From assembly GCA_016617855.1 (NCBI GenBank), contig JAECUM010001911.1, positions 1-64,000 on the forward strand: DNA of 64,000 nt, given 5' to 3'. A program made the position numbers and the translations under genes. The notes beneath the pieces are model-generated. The model was given only the letters and a program-made list of their open reading frames with translations. It was not told the DNA's origin and made no database searches. Of the stretch, positions 34,300 through 46,800 are shown piece after piece. This DNA is from Megalonaias nervosa. Its lineage: Eukaryota; Mollusca; Bivalvia; Unionida; Unionidae. Every line of letters starts with the position of its first letter. Position 1 is the first letter of the stretch.

Positions 34300-35110
34300 A
34301 GGAAATAAACATTGCAATGTTAGAGATACCAAACAGCATTCAGTATATTGGACTGAGAGACACTCTGTCTTAATAGCGTTTCCATTAAAGTAAGAGCATA
34401 CGGAATTCCTTATCCTATTCCAAACCATCCCTTGGGAATTTCTATTATCTTTATGACTAATCAGGCTATCAAAATGCATACTTCGGACAGGATTCCTGGC
34501 AATTTCATCTGTTTAATTTCATGACTCAATAACTTTATAGCTATTTTCCAGTATCAGCAACATATTACTGCTGAATGAAAATTCGGGAATCCTATCTCCG
34601 TGTAAGTTCATACTGCATCAATTGATCAATAGAATTGATTGGTTACGTTATGTCTTCCTATTCGGTTGCATATGAACTATACATAGTGATGGATATGTGA
34701 TGCCCCGCTAACCTTTAGAAAGATATTCGAAAAGAATGCGACATGCAAATATTTCAGCTGCTTTCCAGATAATTGTTTGACAACAAAATCAATTAAAGAT
34801 ATGTGTCCTTTCTTTTTAAGACAAGATTACTGATGAGCCTAACAGTTTTTCCTCTGTTCGGTATAGACAGTTGTTTGCTATAGACAAGAGCAGGAGGAAA
34901 TCCAGCGAGTCAGACTGGTCAATTACGGTGGTTTTTGTTTTATAAATTTGGTATCGTTAACGTTTGGTGATCAAGCATTTGCATAAGAACATAAAATGAT
35001 ACGCCGCAGGATTTTGTATGACGTATGTGTAGATAGTGTTACGACTCTATGGTGTCAAACTAAGTAACAGAAAAGAGCGAAAAACAAAATGTTTTGTAAA
35101 ATGCAACAAA
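34300..35110. repeat. RepB copy, one of the two longest
   Basis: Blocks CTCTGTCTTAATAGCG (34,362), GACTAATCAGGCTATCAAAA (34,455), GTGATGGATATGTGATGCCC (34,687) and GTTACGACTCTATGGTGTCA (35,038) follow the order in the 13.6-kb copy. The minus-strand frame at 34,297-34,479 (contains NRIRNSVCSYFNGN) has a faint counterpart in the weaker 54.3-kb copy (HRIRKSLCFHMMEN), so an old coding origin is possible. Confidence 0.5.
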
Positions 35111-35481
35111 TATGTTATTTCCCTAGAATACAAAGTGAAAATGTATAAACAACTTACAGTATTGTTAATTAAATCCCCAGATAGTCATAAAAGTTCTATT
35201 ACAAGTACAAATGTATGAAGTTCCATTTGAATTCTAGCGGTATTCCAAATAAATTCCAATATTGAATGTATTGATGTGCCTGTAGTTTCGAACTTGCTAA
35301 TGTGCCAATGGCCTGGAATGTGGCAATCTTTTAAAAGCATTTTGATTTATCACAATAATATAATCTAAAACGCACTTTTATGAATTCACTATAATTCCAA
35401 ATTAATGCCTTAGTCCAAGAATATTGTATGGAGAATTTTGTAATTCCAGTGAATAATATTTTGAATGAATAAATACACCCA

Positions 35482-35570
35482 AATTAAAATCTGAACACAA
35501 CATTAAGACTGATTCTGCTTCTGATGTTAAAGCAAGAATGAATAATTCTTAGGTAAACAAGATTATATAC
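35482..35570 (+). repeat. 89-bp direct repeat, copy 2
   Basis: Second copy of the 33,710-33,798 unit, same orientation, 1,772 bp away, one mismatch. The two copies bracket the RepB copy at 34.3-35.1 kb. Confidence 0.95.
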
Positions 35571-36090
35571 CCATCTTCTTGACCAAGGTTTCAATTACCA
35601 CTTTCTGAAAATACCGTCATCATAACGGGGAATGTCTATTATGAAAGTTTCTAAGGTCAGAATCAAAAATGTGCCTTTAAATCAAATCCAAGTAAACACG
35701 ATTTCCATTAATAATGATCTGATTATTTCATCCAGAATCATACAGAAATCTTTAGCTATGTATTATGTTGTTTACAAAATAAATGTCACTGGTCGGTCAC
35801 ACCATTAAATTGATTCTGCACGAAGGTCAAGTACAAAATACAGATATACAGAACATATAATCATTAAGAAAAGCCAACCAACAATACAAATTATATATGC
35901 ATAGAAATAGTTAGATAGTACCATTATGTGAAAGGACTTCACTCCTAAAATGATATATTCATTTTCCTGAGTTCAGATATATTAATATACTTTAGACTTG
36001 TAACATCAATAACTATTTCATTTGTTGTGTTTGTGTGACGCCTATGGGAAATGGATAAATTAATCTGTCTGCACAGAAATTCATAAACGA
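35571..36090. other. AT-rich non-coding stretch
   Basis: Nothing recognised. Confidence 0.4.
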
Positions 36091-36099
36091 CCACTTTCT

Positions 36100-36440
36100 T
36101 TCTGCTAAATGGTACATCATGATGAGCTTTGAAGTTCTAACAATGAATACTTTCTCCAACTATATGTTCTTGTTTGAACAGCTCACAAAAGTTAGATTCG
36201 ACAACAAGAGTAAATTGTATTCCAGAAAAATCATATAAAGCACCATTAGTATTATTGGTTCATCACGGGTGCTAGTGAATTTCAGTGCCTTGTCAAAGCA
36301 CAGATAAACCCATGATAAATGAGTTTTTTCTGATATCACTAGATCTATATGTCTCTTCTGCTCTTGAAAAGAACTTAAAATTAAACGTTATCTTACATTC
36401 AAACACCTGGTTTTATTTCTGAAACTCGTGCAGTATATAT
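36100..36440. repeat. RepC copy
   Basis: The blocks AGCACCATTAGTATTATTGG, CAGTGCCTTGTCAAAGCACA with AGATAAACCCATG, and ACTTAAAATTAAACGTTATC align in order with 54,835-54,975. The 20.9-kb copy shares the first two. Confidence 0.45.
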
Positions 36441-36749
36441 TCCTTCTACACAGTATATGTAGCTTTCCATTTTAGTAACGCATTCAAAGAACATTCAGAG
36501 GAGTCGTTACCAGGGAACCAAGCAGTTGTTGCTATAAAGCTCAACGCCGGAAGCACAAGGCTCGTTGCTTCCTGCTCAATATACTACATAGAAAGTCCTA
36601 CAAACAGCTCGTTCTTACACATTTCATCGAGAATTATAAACATATGGGAAGTATGTAGTATTTACACAAGGAAACAAATGAGGACTTAAATTTAACAATC
36701 AGGGAATTACGGTCCCTTTTTTGCTTTTAGTTGAGGAGATGTGAAAGAT

Positions 36750-37470
36750 TTCTTTGCTGTAGTAGCTCTTTACGGCACGTTAGCACAATAATGGCTATAT
36801 GGTTACAACTAAAGGTAACTTCTCAAAACATGAATTGCACAGAATCCCCATAAACCCTTCTAATTAAATGTAAACGTGACGTACAACAAGACAAAAAGTA
36901 TTAAACGTTAAAAACTCTGTAAAATGTTATAAAATTAAAGATAAAGGTAACATGACCCAAATCGTTAAAATATGATTAAAATAGGTTGTACAAAGATGCA
37001 TTCCCTTCAAGATTTTCTCGGATAATACGTCCTCACACAGATTTTTCAAACAGTTCACGTCAAAATACTTCTGTTTCATAGAGTGAAAATCGACACACTC
37101 CACAAGACTGTGTTCCACCCTCAGTGGTACACACTCAGGTCGACGTTCAAGTTTCAGGAGGCATGTATGAGTCAGTTATGTGTATCCGATATGCAATCGG
37201 TACAATACCAAACAATCTCTTCAATTTGTCCTAAACGAGGGCTGAAATTATTCAGTAGTGGGTTGGATGTTCTTCAAACTATTTGTGGAGGCTTCGGTCG
37301 ACATATTTTCCCAAGTATGAAGAACACACAGAGTTAGACAATATTTGAAGTTAGCGTTTGGAGCCCTCCGTTCGGACAAGGATGACTGCAGAGCAGCTTT
37401 GGCTGCTTTACGTACGCTTTCATTATCAGTTATGCTATTTTGTCTATGCAGCCATCAGTAAAAAAAGACA
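36750..37470 (-). mobile_element. LINE 3'-end fragment with readable ORF2 C-terminus
   Basis: The minus-strand frame at 37,118-36,927 reads EHSLVECVDFHSMKQKYFDV, then NCLKNLCEDVLSEKILKGMH. This is the best-preserved example here of the segment after the C-terminal motif. The 3' UTR starts near 36,772 with TTTACGGCACGTTAGCACAA, shared with 47,717 and 63,870. At 37,415-37,470 the RNase H end is faintly visible, and the copy is truncated beyond. Confidence 0.75.
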
Positions 37471-37479
37471 TTACCGATG

Positions 37480-38830
37480 AGTTCTAGTATAATACCCACT
37501 ACACTACCTACTTGTATAGAACCTTTTAAAAGAAACTATTCTTGGTGATATCCATATTGTTTATAATAATTGGCGAGCAACCATACATTGTTTACATTAT
37601 ACAAAATGTTTACAGGACATTCATCAATGGTGGCAACATTGGCAGGCTAATTGAAGATTTTTCCAGAATCTTATTCTGAAGAATTCGTAAAGATGATTCT
37701 CAAGTTTAGCAAAAGAATATGTGCCACACAATTGCAATAGAAGTCATGCAAAGCAATTAACATTTAGAAGAAAGTGATTTATCTAAATGTTTACGCGTGA
37801 CGGATTTAAGTATCGCTATTGAGAAATCATGGTCCATCATAGGGCAAACTGTGGAAAGTTTTATGGCAAAAGTCATTCGAAATGATAATTTGCTCAACAT
37901 AGTATCTGTTTGCAAACGTGAGTCGTTTAAGCGGAAATAAGATAGTAAAGCATCGTAGAAATCACGTAATTGTGCCAATTTCTGCTGGTCCGGTACATTT
38001 TTCGCTTCATAGGAAATTACATTATATACTTTCTTGTAATCGAGTGAATTCCTATAACTCTCACCAATGTCATGTTTAGTAGTCAGATAATTGATTAAAA
38101 AAAAAGAACATTATACTAAATAAGATTCAATCTGTTGATGAAATGAATGTTTAAAATGTTTCAACATTTCATCAACAAAAGCAATATCGGTTATTCTTTT
38201 CCAAAATCGTTTAGAATTTCGAAATTCTGACCGCTTCACAAATTTTAAATTTAAACGTACGGAATGTATCCAAGGTCCTTTAAATAAATAGGCTCAGCCA
38301 TACTTTTCATCCGTTATATTTTTTGCATGCGTCAACCGTTACATAAACCGTCATCTCTAACAATTAATGATTGATATTTTAACAATCAATTAAATTTAAT
38401 AAAACTTCAGGTATTTGATGGTTTGATTTGAATGAAATACACCCAGCATTCTAGTTTTCAGAGTCCTTTTCAATTCTCTCCACTGGAAATGTTTTTTTCT
38501 GTTTGAATAAGTCAGACATTCAATTTCCCACGTTTCTATAAAATCCCTAACTTATTTGTTGTGAAACACTTTTCGATAATTAAACTGTATATTTTCGGGC
38601 TTTCTTTAAACACATCGTGCCTGTCATTTTCCTTTTTATTATCACTTTTAAAATGGATTTCTATTTAAAGACGATATAAGTCTCTATCAAATATGATTTG
38701 TATCAATTTTCTGACTTTTTCATGAGCTCCTATTTTAACTGTCTAACTGCCATAGGTTACTCACGTAACTTCCATTAATTCGTTTGTATTCTGTATTGTA
38801 TCTTTTTTTTATCTCGCTTGCTTGCGTAAT
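37480..38830. other. AT-rich non-coding stretch
   Basis: Many T runs; the minus-strand frame at 37,757-37,978 has no recognisable content. Confidence 0.45.
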
Positions 38831-38832
38831 AC

Positions 38833-38894
38833 ATTGGTAGACTGTGACACTTAAATGTATTTTATTGGTAGACTGTGACACTTAAATGTATTTT
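38833..38894 (+). repeat. 31-bp perfect tandem duplication
   Basis: The 31-base unit starting ATTGGTAGACTGTGACACTT occurs twice, head to tail and without mismatch. Confidence 0.98.
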
Positions 38895-40780
38895 ACTTTC
38901 TTTTTATACGGTTTTCTTGTTCACACGATTGATATATGTGCAAGCAAATGGATTGTCAGGACTGCCAGTCATTTTAAATTAACTAAAAACATCCAGTGAA
39001 ACTATATGCTGGGTAAAACTCAATGCTGTTAACAACTCATCAAGATGAATGACGAAAGTAGTTTCTTTTATTTTCAGCTATATGCAATGTTGTATCATGG
39101 TTTAAGATCCATTTTCCATCTCCTATTGTTGTATCTAAAACACATACTTCATGTAATGAGAGAACATATGAAATTTTAAATCAAACCTTTTCTATAAATT
39201 CTGGTTCGATTCTTTTTCGATTCAGTGTAGATGAACTTTTTCATCTTTGATATATCTTCAAGTTGCACTGTAGACAATGGCGACCGCAAAATTATGTTCA
39301 TGAGGGAGGGGGGCCAACATGTAGTGGTCTGCTATTAAGTATTTTTATCAATGTATTTAAGTAATCATTGACGTACATGCCGTAGCTACACCAGTCGTAA
39401 TTTCCCTCTAAAATCAAATATGTAACTACAACAGCATTAAAATCAAGCTTAAAAATCACTAGACCATTCATAGTTTTGATTCTCACCTAGAAATAAAAAT
39501 GAATAATTAGTAGACAAATCAAACTATGAGAACAATTAGAGAACGCTAATTTGAATTGCAATAGATAATGGCACAATGTTACATAGTTTTTAGAGAGGCG
39601 ATTACATAGCAATTGGCAGTGACATGAACGCAACAATGTCATTATCTAGTTATAATGTGTATTTGTTATAAACTGGGATGGGATAACAGTGTGGCTAATC
39701 TTACTTGAGTTACGAGATAATGAAATGTTGATGTGTTGATTTCGAGATAAAAAATTATATCATCTAATGCTTGAGAAAGGATAGCATCCAATAATAATAA
39801 CATTCGTTTAAGCAGCATCAACCATATAACAAACATGGTTGAAACGGTAGAGTATGGACAATGAATAAATAAATTCATTAATGTGGGTAAGGGCAAACAC
39901 TTTTATTCAGGATTTCTTGTGATACCAGATTGATGGATTCGTGATGTCTATCATTTATCATTCGTTCCATAGCTTTACAGATATAGCTTGTTAATGATAC
40001 ATGGCGATAACTGAAAGTGTAGGTATGACCCTATCCTTTTCTATGTATTGATGTTACCGTTGTTTTCTGCTTGGACTGCGGAATGTTGTCAGTATCCCAA
40101 ATTTTATTCATAGTATTTCATACAATACAATGGAAAACTCATATTAGCCGAGTTAATATATCAATTCCAGTTAACGAGATATATATTTACAATTACGAAA
40201 TTCATTTTTTGCATATAAGACGTATTTAATAACTTCACTAGAACGCTTGCAGTAATTACTCTACGAAAAGATACAAAGCACAGTGTGACATGCACGTTTG
40301 GACGATTCTACTGTTGTAGATTTCAAATTATAGTTGTAAGACTTCTTACGAGCGTTTATTATACACGACTGCACCAGAATTAGTCATGTCAGTATACAAA
40401 TTTGATTTTAAGTCCAGATGCAGAAACTAGCGATGATAATTAGAAAAGTTATAGCTGTAGCAAAGCATGGTTGGAGATAATAAAAACGGATTCACATCTA
40501 CTTGATCTATCCTGACAGAAGTACATCAAACTACACACAGGTTTTGGGGAGCCCACATTTGTAGTTGTGGCATCTGCTTACAAACATAAATATATAAGGT
40601 GCATGTATTGTTGTATATTAGAACAGCGTTACTTTGTTCTGCAAGACAGCTATTATTAACAAAAGAATGCATTCGAGGTAATATCCAAGTACACGTTTCT
40701 GTAAAATGAAAAATATTATTTTCAGGACAACATGGTTACAACTCATATAAAGCATAACCATATTCTTTAAAAAAAAGTAC
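38895..40780. other. AT-rich non-coding stretch
   Basis: No gene or placed repeat. Short minus-strand frames at 39,298-39,486 and 39,666-39,896 are hydrophobic and unsupported. Confidence 0.45.
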
Positions 40781-40836
40781 ATGTATGTATGTATGTATGT
40801 ATGTATGTATGTATGTATGTATGTGTGTGTGTGTGT
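40778..40836. repeat. (ATGT)n then (GT)n microsatellite
   Basis: About eleven ATGT units pass into seven GT units. Confidence 0.95.
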
Positions 40837-40839
40837 TTA

Positions 40840-41830
40840 ATTTGGGATCAAGCTCTATCTTAGCCATTGTTGGTTGCTTTGAGATGCCAATAAGAATTTA
40901 ATTTATAGGCGTCCTTGGACAGCTTGATCATTCTTTCACTGATATAAACTCAAATATTTCCATGTGTGATATGACATGGGAGAAGGCGAAAATGGAAAGG
41001 GTACATATATCGTGGACCAATGTACCGAAACAGAAAACCTTTATAAAAAATTGCACATGATGACCAGGTAATCGACTTTATTTATAATGTCTCAGAGAAT
41101 CTGCAATCGTTTTACATATTCCGACGAGTCTCTTGTATTGTCATCTAGAGAATCACTCAAGTCCAACTGTTTCAATGTTCAATACGTACAAACAACACGA
41201 GAGGAAGCAGCTATCACAGAAAACACTCTATGCCATCATTACCACTATCCATGGACTTGCAGCCTATACCGAATTCCTCGGGGTATATTTACCACTTTTC
41301 TATCAACCATCGTAATCAGATGCAGTTATCGACCATAGGACTCTGGCGTTTAAGTATTTAACTTCACCTTAATAATTTATACAATAGGATCCTGACATAG
41401 CAGTTTTTAAAGATGATCATTACTTTTCCAGTTGTAAATAACTGGTAGCCTTGAAGGTCAGAAAAATAACATCATCTTAATTTATTTTATGTCAGCCTTA
41501 AAAGATATCAATTATTCCATTTTATCGCTATGCTATAGACCCTGTAACAACTACAGAAATCTTGCGCAAGTTCACATGCATCTAATATAAGAAACCTTTC
41601 TCTTTAAACTATTTGTATGAGTAGGCTCAGTAGAAAGCTAAAGAGAACAAACGTCTTCTACGAATATAATCAATTTATTAGGAGAACTAAGGGAATATTG
41701 CGTGGCGGCAAGACGCTAAAGCCGAAAATAATAATCTAAACTCTTGTGACCATTGTTGGCAAGTAGAAGATCGAGAATATGTTCAAGAAAATGGCGTTGT
41801 CAGTAATTGGTGATATATTATTCATGTTCC
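40840..41830. other. non-coding stretch
   Basis: Overlapping plus-strand frames at 41,087-41,338 are not supported by composition or motif. It ends abruptly at the 3'-deleted edge of LINE E. Confidence 0.45.
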
Positions 41831-41839
41831 AGAAAAGGT

Positions 41840-43790
41840 ATCTCTTTTAGGTCTGGCTTTACAGTGTGTATCAAGCTTGACCCAGTCGGCCTTCTTTAAA
41901 TTCCGGTGTGGGATTGGCTAATCGATGATAGTGTTAATGTTCTTCAGAGATACTGAGAAATGGTCGCTTCTGTGAAGGTTATCAGCGACCTTCCAATTAT
42001 AATCCAAATGCAGCGAAGGAGAATAAATTGTCAGATCAATGCACGCTTATATACCCGTTCCAGGATGTAAATATGACGGTGTTTTAGTAATATATAGACA
42101 CAAATCGTGTCTAGATATGCAATCGTTTAGATTTGTACCTTTGCCACTTATGTAATTTGATCCCCATAAAATGATATGGGCATTGAAATCCCCGAGTAGA
42201 ACAAACGGAGCTTGCAGCTGTTGAGCGAGGTTGTCTAATTCATTGGGTTGGAAATTAGTGTTTGGTGATATAAATGGTGCAAAAAGTAATCGCTCAATGT
42301 AGGGTGACGTTTACAGCAATAGCATGTTAATTTGTGTTCAAAGGAATCACATTATGAGGTGCCTCCTGAGGCCTTTTCAACAATGTTATAGTAGGTGTTA
42401 AGAAATGAGTAATTTTTAAGTGTGAGTTATCCGTATATTTTAAAACGGTTTCATGCAGACATAGCACAGAAGGATCATGTTCATTGTAGTTAGATTTAAG
42501 TCTTCGACAGGTCCATTGTATGACAGTGTTCTTCATGATGAATTATAAGCAGTGATGGTGTAGTAATTAGGTTACAACTTTCGCTGGGGAATCTATATGT
42601 TCTTTTTTATCAAGAGGAAGTAAAGGGTTCAAGTCGATAAACCTATTATGCAGCTTAATAGGTTCATCATATCAATTGTGCTGCCTGCTAGAGTTCTGTT
42701 TCTTTTTGTTTGGTTATTTTGGGTTGGGGGATTACTGAAAGTTGTCTGTGTGGCTTAAAGTGTGGCGTTTTAGTTTCAGAGCTTGTTGCAAAATCTGGGT
42801 GGGTTTGTTTGTATCTGTGCATCCCTAGTTGTCTTTGGACCGGTCTTCACTAAAATACAGAAGGTTGGTTGAGGTAGGGAAGTTCTAGCACGAACAATCT
42901 TTCTGGCCTCTGGAAAGCAGATATTGGATAAGTATTTTACCCTTTGCATTTCCTTTTCATGTTTCCAGGTTCATTGTCCTTGCAATTGTCCTGGCGCTCC
43001 TTCCGCAGATGAAGCAATGTGGAGTGGGTTTGCTCTCGAGTTCCTGACGAGAAGGGTCCCGGCATCGTCACATACTGGGCTTTGGAGCATCTGTCTTCAT
43101 GATATCCGTACTTTTGACACTTGAAACTTCGAGGAGGGTTTGGAATGTATATGTCAACCTTAACGTGTAAAGATCTGACTTTCGGTACTGTTGGTTGAAG
43201 GTGAATATAATAGTATTGGTATACTGTAAACTGCCGTTACGTTATGCAAATTCTACCGATGGCAGTGACACCTTGATTTTTTGTCTCTTCGACGACCTCT
43301 GTGTAGATGACTTTTGTCTATCCAAGTCACGACAACGAATAACGTCCTTTGACGAATTTAGTTATGTGTGAGCGAACGAGGTTATTGGAATATCATAGAA
43401 AGTAGTGAGAGTTTCTTTATAATGTTCTCATTCTCTCCTCTTCGCTCAGATTCCGCAAGCATGCCACGCAAGTTTAGTTTTTTCACACTCTTTGGTATTC
43501 CGATTAGAGCAAGTATTGTCTTTTCGATTATAAGTGGTGATAGTGCGGCAAGCATACGCTACGTTGATCATTCTCAGAGTCCGATGAGGTATTGGTACTC
43601 CTGAATTTAGTTTCTATTATCCATTTTGTTGTGTTGTTTATTCAGCACTCGTGCTCACCCACCCAAAAAGGAGAAAAACATTAAGTATCAAGGATTCACA
43701 GGCGGTATACACAGTAGGCAAAGATTACGCAAGATCGGCCCGTTAAGCCACCATCTTCTATAAAGTCTTTGAAAGCAGAAAAAAGGAAAG
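41840..43790 (-). mobile_element. LINE E: 5' half of a LINE (leader, ORF1, endonuclease), 3' half missing
   Basis: This is close kin of LINE A. Leader blocks (43,690-43,755), ORF1 (about 43,610-42,560) and endonuclease follow in the same order. The endonuclease start is well read at 42,536-42,400: VIQWTCRRLKSNYNEHDPSV then LCLHETVLKYTDN. Homology ends near 41,840 at the position matching LINE A 17.71 kb, just after the endonuclease. The antisense frames at 42,924-43,124 and 43,368-43,604 are shadows of ORF1. Loss of the 3' end is the reverse of normal LINE truncation. Confidence 0.8.
42327..42536 (-). pseudogene. endonuclease N-terminus of LINE E ORF2
   Basis: Seventy open codons from MKNTVIQWTCRRLKSNY onward match the start of APE-type LINE endonucleases (QWNC...GLK...CLQET). 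Asn of QWN is Thr here and Gln of LQE is His; the metal-binding Glu is kept. A stop after PLNTN ends the frame. Confidence 0.75.
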
Positions 43791-43799
43791 CAAAGCAGT

Positions 43800-45195
43800 A
43801 GGTTGTGGAGGCAAGGCAAAATGTATTTTACTCCCTCGTGATACACGAGTAAGTAAAATACAAGAAGGAATAACTAGTTTGCATATCTAGAGCTATAAGT
43901 ACTTCAATACATATCTTAACCCTCTGTCTTATTAAGGTCACTAAATAATCAAAGCAAATCTTTATATATGTTCCTCGATACAACGTTTGCTCCATAAGTT
44001 ATGAAATGTTCTCATTTTCTTTTGTTGTTGCTTTCATGTCAAGAGACGATTAATGCACATGAGACCCGTCTGTAATTGGCATGCATACGCTAATTCAGTT
44101 GTATTTAAATTTCACCTTGTTAGAGTTGTCGCAAACTGAACATTTCTGACGACATATATCTTAAGGATTTTAAATTTGAGACTCTATACAAATTATAAAA
44201 TGCTTGAGAACAACCAGTGGTTGTTTCCTGTTGGTTTATAAAGAGTGCCAAGTTGTCCGTACTACACATAATCGGCTCAGTTAGGCAAACGTTTCTTTTA
44301 GTGTCTAAAGTCATTCGTACCAAATATATCACTGATGGCGAAAGTTGATTGTGCCGTTTCGCCAACATGTATTTACTTATTTCAATTTTTGGGGTTTCTT
44401 TCTAGTTTGTATTTCTAAGTATGTTTTTTTTTACAGAGGTCACAACTCGAAAAGACTGTTGGGGATAACCGAAGGCGTCGAGGAGTCGATGACAGAAGTC
44501 TGTCTACAACATTTGTGTGTGTTATGCATACACAGAACAATGTTGCCCAAGCATGGCTCGCTTTTCACAGCTAATGAATGACCCGATAAATGTCACAGAT
44601 GTTAAACGTGCGATTCGATTTTTCATTTCGACTGCATCTTAATTTGTCCACAATGTTAAAACCAAACATTTCCATGACTTTATCACGAGCAAATATCGTT
44701 TCATGGTGTATTGTTAAAAACTGTTTCGTGCAAATCTAATATAATCGTCGCCATTTTAACTTTGATTGATTTGCGCCTCTCTTAACAAAAACAGCCTACA
44801 CTTAGTATCTCGAGTTCAGCAAACAAACGCCTAGGAGATGTAAACTTATTATTATTATGGTGTTGAAAATACGTGCGTTATGAACTACACATTTTTCTTA
44901 TATTACTCCGAAAAGCGCTTGTGGCAACTAAAAAATCTGAAATAAGTCACAGATCTATTACGTAGTAGGGATGTTACCTGACCATGAAGCAGCGTCCCTT
45001 GCTCTTGGTCCATAACATATCTAATTTGATAAATTTATCTTGACATGATAAAATAGTTTCAGAAGAGATACCATGATATACTTGTAGCACAGCAATGAGC
45101 AACCGTACAGGCACTTATACGCGCCACTTCGACGTGTAAATAGAGCACATTCCAATTAATGCTAACCTTTGTGTCATTTAGATCTAATGTTCCAT
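43800..45195. other. mostly non-coding stretch
   Basis: Apart from the acceptor-like site at 44,436 nothing is recognised. A small perfect palindrome, ACAACCAGTGGTTGT, lies near 44,211. Confidence 0.4.
44437..44580 (+). CDS. possible exon after a strong acceptor, unrecognised
   Basis: A T-rich tract ending TATGTTTTTTTTTACAG (to 44,436) is the best-looking 3' splice site in the window. Two frames are open downstream. One ends at a TGA at 44,579-44,581 and contains GITEGVEESMTEVCLQHLCV. The other reads VGDNRRRRGVDDRSLSTTFV and stops after AWLAFHS. Neither is recognised. There is no partner donor or neighbour exon to confirm it. Confidence 0.15.
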
Positions 45196-45201
45196 TTTAA
45201 A

Positions 45202-45262
45202 AAGATCACCTTATTATAAGGGATGATTATTAACACTGTATGATTTATAAGTAAGGTGATCT
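45202..45262. repeat. imperfect inverted repeat, arms about 17 bp
   Basis: AGATCACCTTATTATAA at the left pairs with TTATAAGTAAGGTGATCT at the right, one base bulged. Possible relic of a small inverted-repeat element. Confidence 0.6.
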
Positions 45263-45799
45263 GAATAACTACGATGCACTAAACGCAAGACAGAAGACTG
45301 TGTTACTTTACAAACCCGATTGAACATATCTTGTTTGGATGATTTCACAATTCATCTACATTTTATTAAAATGTACAACATTTCTAATGGAGCCATCCAA
45401 TTTTCCATCAAAAGTGAAATTCTACAGCCTCTTAGACGAGGTTTATAACCAGCAATTGGCAACAGAATATGATAAAATTATGAGAATACTTGACTGAATA
45501 TACACCCAACCCTGGTGTCAACCGATCAGTAAGTTTCCAAATCCTAAATGATAGAGATTCCAACAGGTTTAATGACATAGTTTGTCCTAATAATATGTGT
45601 ACTCTGTATTAAGATGCATCTCTTTTGTATATGGCTCACTTAGTCCCAGTTGTAAAATCTCTGTCCCGACAAGATCTGAATCATCCAACCCACCACTAGA
45701 GAGTGGTATCATTCGTATAATACAGATCACAGAGATACGGAGTCGATCAATTATAGGTCAAACCTGACCCAAGCCCACCCAAGGAAAGCTGAATATTTA

Positions 45800-46200
45800 T
45801 GCTTTGGTTTCACGCCGTGTCAGAACAATATGACTGAAAGGTAAATTCGAACAATGTAAAGACATTTCATTGCCACACTTAAAAACAACACATATAGCCT
45901 TCCTCATAAATGTATACATTTAGTGCGTTTAGATAAACGGTAATTATTTTAAACTACTGTGAAAGAAAAAGATAAAACAGACACATATAATCCTTAACAT
46001 ATACTGTCAATACCATTTATATAAACAGAGTTCCCTGCATTGATCCAAGATTTATTCATAAAGTCTCTTAACAGACATAACATACACAAAAATTGTAACT
46101 TCTGTTTAACACGGTGGAATTCAATGTAATGTGCTCCATTTTCTCTGGACACTGGCTAGGCAAGCACTCTGTACACCCTATTTATTTCCTAGAGTCTGGA
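45800..46200 (-). mobile_element. LINE 3'-end fragment
   Basis: Minus strand near 46,110-46,160 reads CQCPEKMEHITLNST, the C-terminal motif. The 3' UTR resembles 63.9 kb (GAAAGGTAAATTCGAACAAT at 45,837). 5' truncated near 46.2 kb. Confidence 0.6.
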
Positions 46201-46279
46201 TAAGCTTTAAAAAAATCAGGAATGGGATATTATCGAGTTGATTTAAACGAAAACTGAAGGACAGTTTGCTAGGAAACAA

Positions 46280-46800
46280 ATTGACTCGAAGGTTATCCCT
46301 GTAACTGAAGAACATGCGATTCCAGGAATCATGTCTTCACAAATCCCCGAGAGAGGAATTTTATCAATAAGGACTAATCAGCCTATTAAAATGCATGATT
46401 TGTGAAGACTGCCTTAACGATATCATCTGTTTAATTTAATTACGCAATGATGTTATGGATATTTGTCAGTAATTTCAATATGATTTCGTCTATTGAAAAA
46501 TAATCCAAGAATCAATATCCGTTCCCCATAAATACTGTATCATATTGATTGATAACTAGGATAAGTTTCATTCATTTATCAGAGGACACCAAAAGTGTTA
46601 TTCTATGGATTCATAATTAAAAACATAAGCCAAATACAATATTGCTGACTGGGTAAATTAAACGTGCATAGACTCAAGGTCTGAGATAGTGGAATTCAGG
46701 AGAAGATGAGATAAGAAATATGTTGCTGCACACTATCTTGAAGTATTCAAATGCTGCATCGACCATCCTTTAAACGAACTATTTTTGTGTCTGGCTTAGA
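46280..46800. repeat. RepB copy
   Basis: Blocks GGACTAATCAGCCTATTAAA (46,371), ATATCATCTGTTTAATTTAA (46,421) and ACGCAATGATGTTATGG align with the 10.2-kb copy in order. The termini are not defined. Confidence 0.5.

Noticed and set aside
36927..37118. Small secreted or signalling protein
   Set aside because: The sequence is the end of LINE ORF2 (EHSLVECVDF...), in the same frame as related copies.
42924..43604. Plus-strand ORFs near 43 kb as genes
   Set aside because: They are antisense to LINE E ORF1.
44211..44226. Small perfect palindrome as an operator site
   Set aside because: An isolated 15-bp palindrome in 64 kb of AT-rich animal DNA is expected by chance.
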